Below, piece after piece: positions 15,104 to 17,146 of a stretch of DNA of 17,146 nucleotides. The DNA comes from Litorivivens sp041619575 (GTDB lineage Bacteria; Pseudomonadota; Gammaproteobacteria; Pseudomonadales; Spongiibacteraceae): positions 1 through 17,146 of the forward strand of contig JBFKDP010000045.1 in NCBI GenBank assembly GCA_041619575.1, read 5' to 3'. A program made the position numbers and the translations under genes. Each line of letters starts with the position of its first letter. Within the stretch, counting starts at the first letter, position 1. Under the pieces are notes generated by a model that saw only the letters and a list, made by a program, of their open reading frames with translations, had not been told where the DNA came from and ran no database searches.

Positions 15104-16456
15104 TCAAGCTCCACTCAGTTTTACTATCGTGGTGTAAATCACACTGGCTAGTACAGTAGCTATACATAAGAGCATGGCAATATTGAACACTGCGCGTTTG
15201 CGGCCGCGCGGCATGTCGGCGCCGAGATAGGTTTCGGAATTATTCAACCAGAACCAGCCGAGATAGGCCACAGGCAATAGGAAACCACAAATCGCCGATG
15301 TTGGCAGAATGACATAGGGCCCCATACTCGACCACAGAAACACACCTAACACCGCCGGTGTGGGAAGAAGTAATGCAAGTTGGTATTTGCGTGAATGATG
15401 CTCCCAGCCAAACAGTTCCGCTGCCGCCGAGCCGCAGCAAAGCATATGCATCACCAGCGAACCTACCGCCATTCCCAGAATTCCCAGGCTGAAAATTAGA
15501 CGAGAAGCCAACTCGCTGATACCGGCTTCGGCAAATAGACGCGTTGCGGTTTCTGGTTCAAGGCGCCCACTCACGCTGGCTTCACCGCCGTGTAACACGC
15601 CTGCTGCGGCAATAGACATCAGCCCTGTCACCAGCAAGTAAGGCAGCACTAGCCCCAGCACAATATCGTAGCGTGCCAACTCCCGGTGCGCCCTGCCCCA
15701 CTGTCGGTTCAACAGGGTATAGCCGTAGACGAAAGTCATATTAATACCTACCGCCGTACCGAGCGCCGCCATAACCGTCATTAGCCCTTCGCTATCACTG
15801 GGCAAGTTCGAGGGGATATAACCGCGCCACACCGCTGACCAATCCACTTGCCCCTTAAGACTGGACTCCAGAACCACCCAGGCAAAACACACTACGATCA
15901 TACCGGACAGAATCTTGATCGCATTCTCAAACAAAAATACGGTGCGACCACCCCGGCCGTAATGCCAGGCTGTCATCGCACACAGCGCCCACACAATAAC
16001 CGCCAGCACAAAGAGGTAGAATTCCCGCGCCATGCCACCGTCGGTCTTCATATCAAAACCGGTAGCAACACTGATCAGCTCTTCAAACATTCCGGCACTT
16101 AAGGGGTAGTGGGAAAAGCCCCAGATAATACTCGACAGCAGTGCCGAAACCGCCCACAGCCACGCCAATGAAGGATGCACATGCTTGCGAAAGGCCCGGT
16201 AGGGTTGCTCTTCCGTGGAAAGAGTCTGGTGGGAGAGTGCAAACAGCATGATGCAGCCAATCAGCATTGAAATCGGTTGTACCCACAAGAGCTCATAACC
16301 GTACACCGCGCCCAGTGTTAGCGAGGTGATGGCGGAGCCACCACCCAGCGTCATCGCGCCCTGCAGCCAACCGGGGCCGCTCAGTTTCAGGTAGTTCCAC
16401 GAGCGCTGCGGCGCGGGCATAGCGGCAATGCGTGCCAGCTGCATTTGTTCATTCAT
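15104..16456 (-). CDS. NRAMP-related membrane transporter without the canonical metal-site motif
   Basis: A 450-residue protein with about 11 hydrophobic helices. The N-terminal helix begins GPGWLQGAMTLGGGSA (27-42), which resembles helix 1 of NRAMP (SLC11) transporters, but the metal-coordinating DPGN is replaced by GGGS. The helix 6 region (GTAVGINMTFVYGYTL, 233-248) lacks the MPH motif. So Mn or Fe transport is unlikely; a different substrate, perhaps organic, is suggested by its place between two sugar-type dehydrogenases. The ATG shares one base with the stop of the upstream Gfo gene (TGATG), and the next Gfo gene starts one base after its stop, so all three are translationally coupled. 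Confidence 0.82.
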   Translation of the reverse strand: MNEQMQLARIAAMPAPQRSWNYLKLSGPGWLQGAMTLGGGSAITSLTLGAVYGYELLWVQPISMLIGCIMLFALSHQTLSTEEQPYRAFRKHVHPSLAWLWAVSALLSSIIWGFSHYPLSAGMFEELISVATGFDMKTDGGMAREFYLFVLAVIVWALCAMTAWHYGRGGRTVFLFENAIKILSGMIVVCFAWVVLESSLKGQVDWSAVWRGYIPSNLPSDSEGLMTVMAALGTAVGINMTFVYGYTLLNRQWGRAHRELARYDIVLGLVLPYLLVTGLMSIAAAGVLHGGEASVSGRLEPETATRLFAEAGISELASRLIFSLGILGMAVGSLVMHMLCCGSAAAELFGWEHHSRKYQLALLLPTPAVLGVFLWSSMGPYVILPTSAICGFLLPVAYLGWFWLNNSETYLGADMPRGRKRAVFNIAMLLCIATVLASVIYTTIVKLSGA

Positions 16457-17146
16457 CAGCGATAACTCTTGTCCATATCTATAGTGACGTCGATATTCTG
16501 CCGATCACGCAGTTGCGAATTCTCTATGCGCTTGTTCAGCGCGTCTTGATAGCGTTCTGCATCGGGCGGGCAGATCACACTTTCGTTCTGCCAGTGCGAC
16601 AAAAGAATTGCGTTAGCAATACCCAGAGAATTCATCCCCTCAGCCGCCGGTGCAATCAAGGGCTCGCGCCCCTCAACGGCTGCGACAAAATTATTGAGAA
16701 TTTCTGCGTGTTGATTGTTGGTCGTTTCGCTTGGCGTTATATCTCGAACCTGCACTGTCGGCATGCCAAACATATCGCGAGTACTTCGGCAATACTCACT
16801 CACCGATGCCTGATTGTCGTAGAGCAGGATGTGCTGACCATCGAAAGTCAGGCTGGCGCGATCGCCGACAATTTCCAATCGATTGAATCCGGGCGCTTCC
16901 CCCGTTGAACCCACAAAGGTTCCGATGGCACCATTGGCATAGGTGAAATAGGCAGTAGCTTCGTCTTCCACGTCAATGGGGTGGTACTTGCCCATTGCGC
17001 AGAAACCGCGCACCGATTCCGGCATGCCGCACAACCACTGAAATATATCGAGATTGTGAATGCACTGATTCACCAGCAAGCCGCCACCCTCGCCCTTCCA
17101 GGTAGCGCGCCAATCACTCACGGCAAAATATACATCGGGCCGGAAC
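16456..17146 (-). CDS. Gfo/Idh/MocA-family oxidoreductase, N-terminus beyond window edge
   Basis: The minus-strand frame is open from the right edge to the stop at 16456, giving 229 residues of the C-terminal part. An internal GTG at 17121 is not the true start, since the reading continues upstream as FRPDVYFAVSDWRATW, the usual middle of the family. Visible marks are WKGEGGGLLVNQCIHNLDIFQWL, with the catalytic-type His, and the C-terminal substrate domain up to DMDKSYR. The NAD(P)-binding domain, about 130-150 residues, lies outside. It probably oxidises a sugar or cyclitol and is first of the visible right-hand operon. The promoter is not in the window. Confidence 0.9.
   Translation of the reverse strand, partial: FRPDVYFAVSDWRATWKGEGGGLLVNQCIHNLDIFQWLCGMPESVRGFCAMGKYHPIDVEDEATAYFTYANGAIGTFVGSTGEAPGFNRLEIVGDRASLTFDGQHILLYDNQASVSEYCRSTRDMFGMPTVQVRDITPSETTNNQHAEILNNFVAAVEGREPLIAPAAEGMNSLGIANAILLSHWQNESVICPPDAERYQDALNKRIENSQLRDRQNIDVTIDMDKSYR

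Noticed and set aside
1..17146. Mobile elements, CRISPR arrays, tRNA or rRNA genes, toxin-antitoxin or defence genes
   Set aside because: No transposase or integrase motifs, no regularly spaced repeats and no RNA-gene signatures were seen; the gene content is consistently metabolic.

Overview
The window looks like part of a chromosome from a marine-type gammaproteobacterium. This rests on a TonB-dependent outer-membrane receptor, Shine-Dalgarno-led genes of moderate GC, proteobacterial sigma-70-like promoters and TetR/LacI-style operators. The genus cannot be read from the sequence; a Cellvibrionales-like organism is only a guess. The content is catabolic and accessory. No rRNA, tRNA, transposase, phage gene or CRISPR array was seen, and no gene-free stretch exceeds 300 bases.

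Left third (1-4601, all minus strand): a tight five-gene operon read right to left. It holds a small three-helix membrane protein, a Tat-type gluconate-2-dehydrogenase subunit-3 protein, a GMC flavoprotein dehydrogenase, a membrane-anchored ThuA-domain protein and a Gfo/Idh/MocA oxidoreductase that runs off the left edge. The genes overlap or nearly touch (ATGA, a 10-base gap with the SD on the stop codon, a 69-base gap, TAATG), and two start on non-ATG codons. This set resembles sugar or glycoside (3-keto type) oxidation modules.

Centre-left (4687-8166): a large TonB-dependent receptor on the minus strand is divergent from a ketose 3-epimerase-family TIM barrel. A LacI-type palindrome (7195-7208) sits exactly between the -35 and -10 boxes of the receptor promoter. 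A near-identical palindrome (4640-4651) sits just upstream of the five-gene operon. The two sites suggest one LacI-family regulator, not in this window, coordinating uptake, epimerisation and oxidation of the same carbohydrate.

Centre-right (8189-13856): two TetR-controlled units. The first is a TetR gene divergent from a Rieske ring-hydroxylating oxygenase alpha/beta pair, with no ferredoxin or reductase beside it. The second is a TetR gene divergent from a crotonase-fold protein and a class III CoA-transferase. The second divergent region carries two perfect 17-base inverted repeats 40 bases apart, which are very likely the TetR operators.

Right end (14023-17146, minus strand): a further operon of Gfo/Idh/MocA dehydrogenase, an NRAMP-related transporter lacking the usual metal-site motif, and a second Gfo/Idh/MocA dehydrogenase. 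The first of these runs off the right edge.

Taken together, the region could break down a glycoside or cyclic polyol whose aglycone is ring-hydroxylated and processed as a CoA thioester. That link is inference from neighbourhood only: the sugar modules and the Rieske/CoA modules have visibly different regulatory sites and may be independent.
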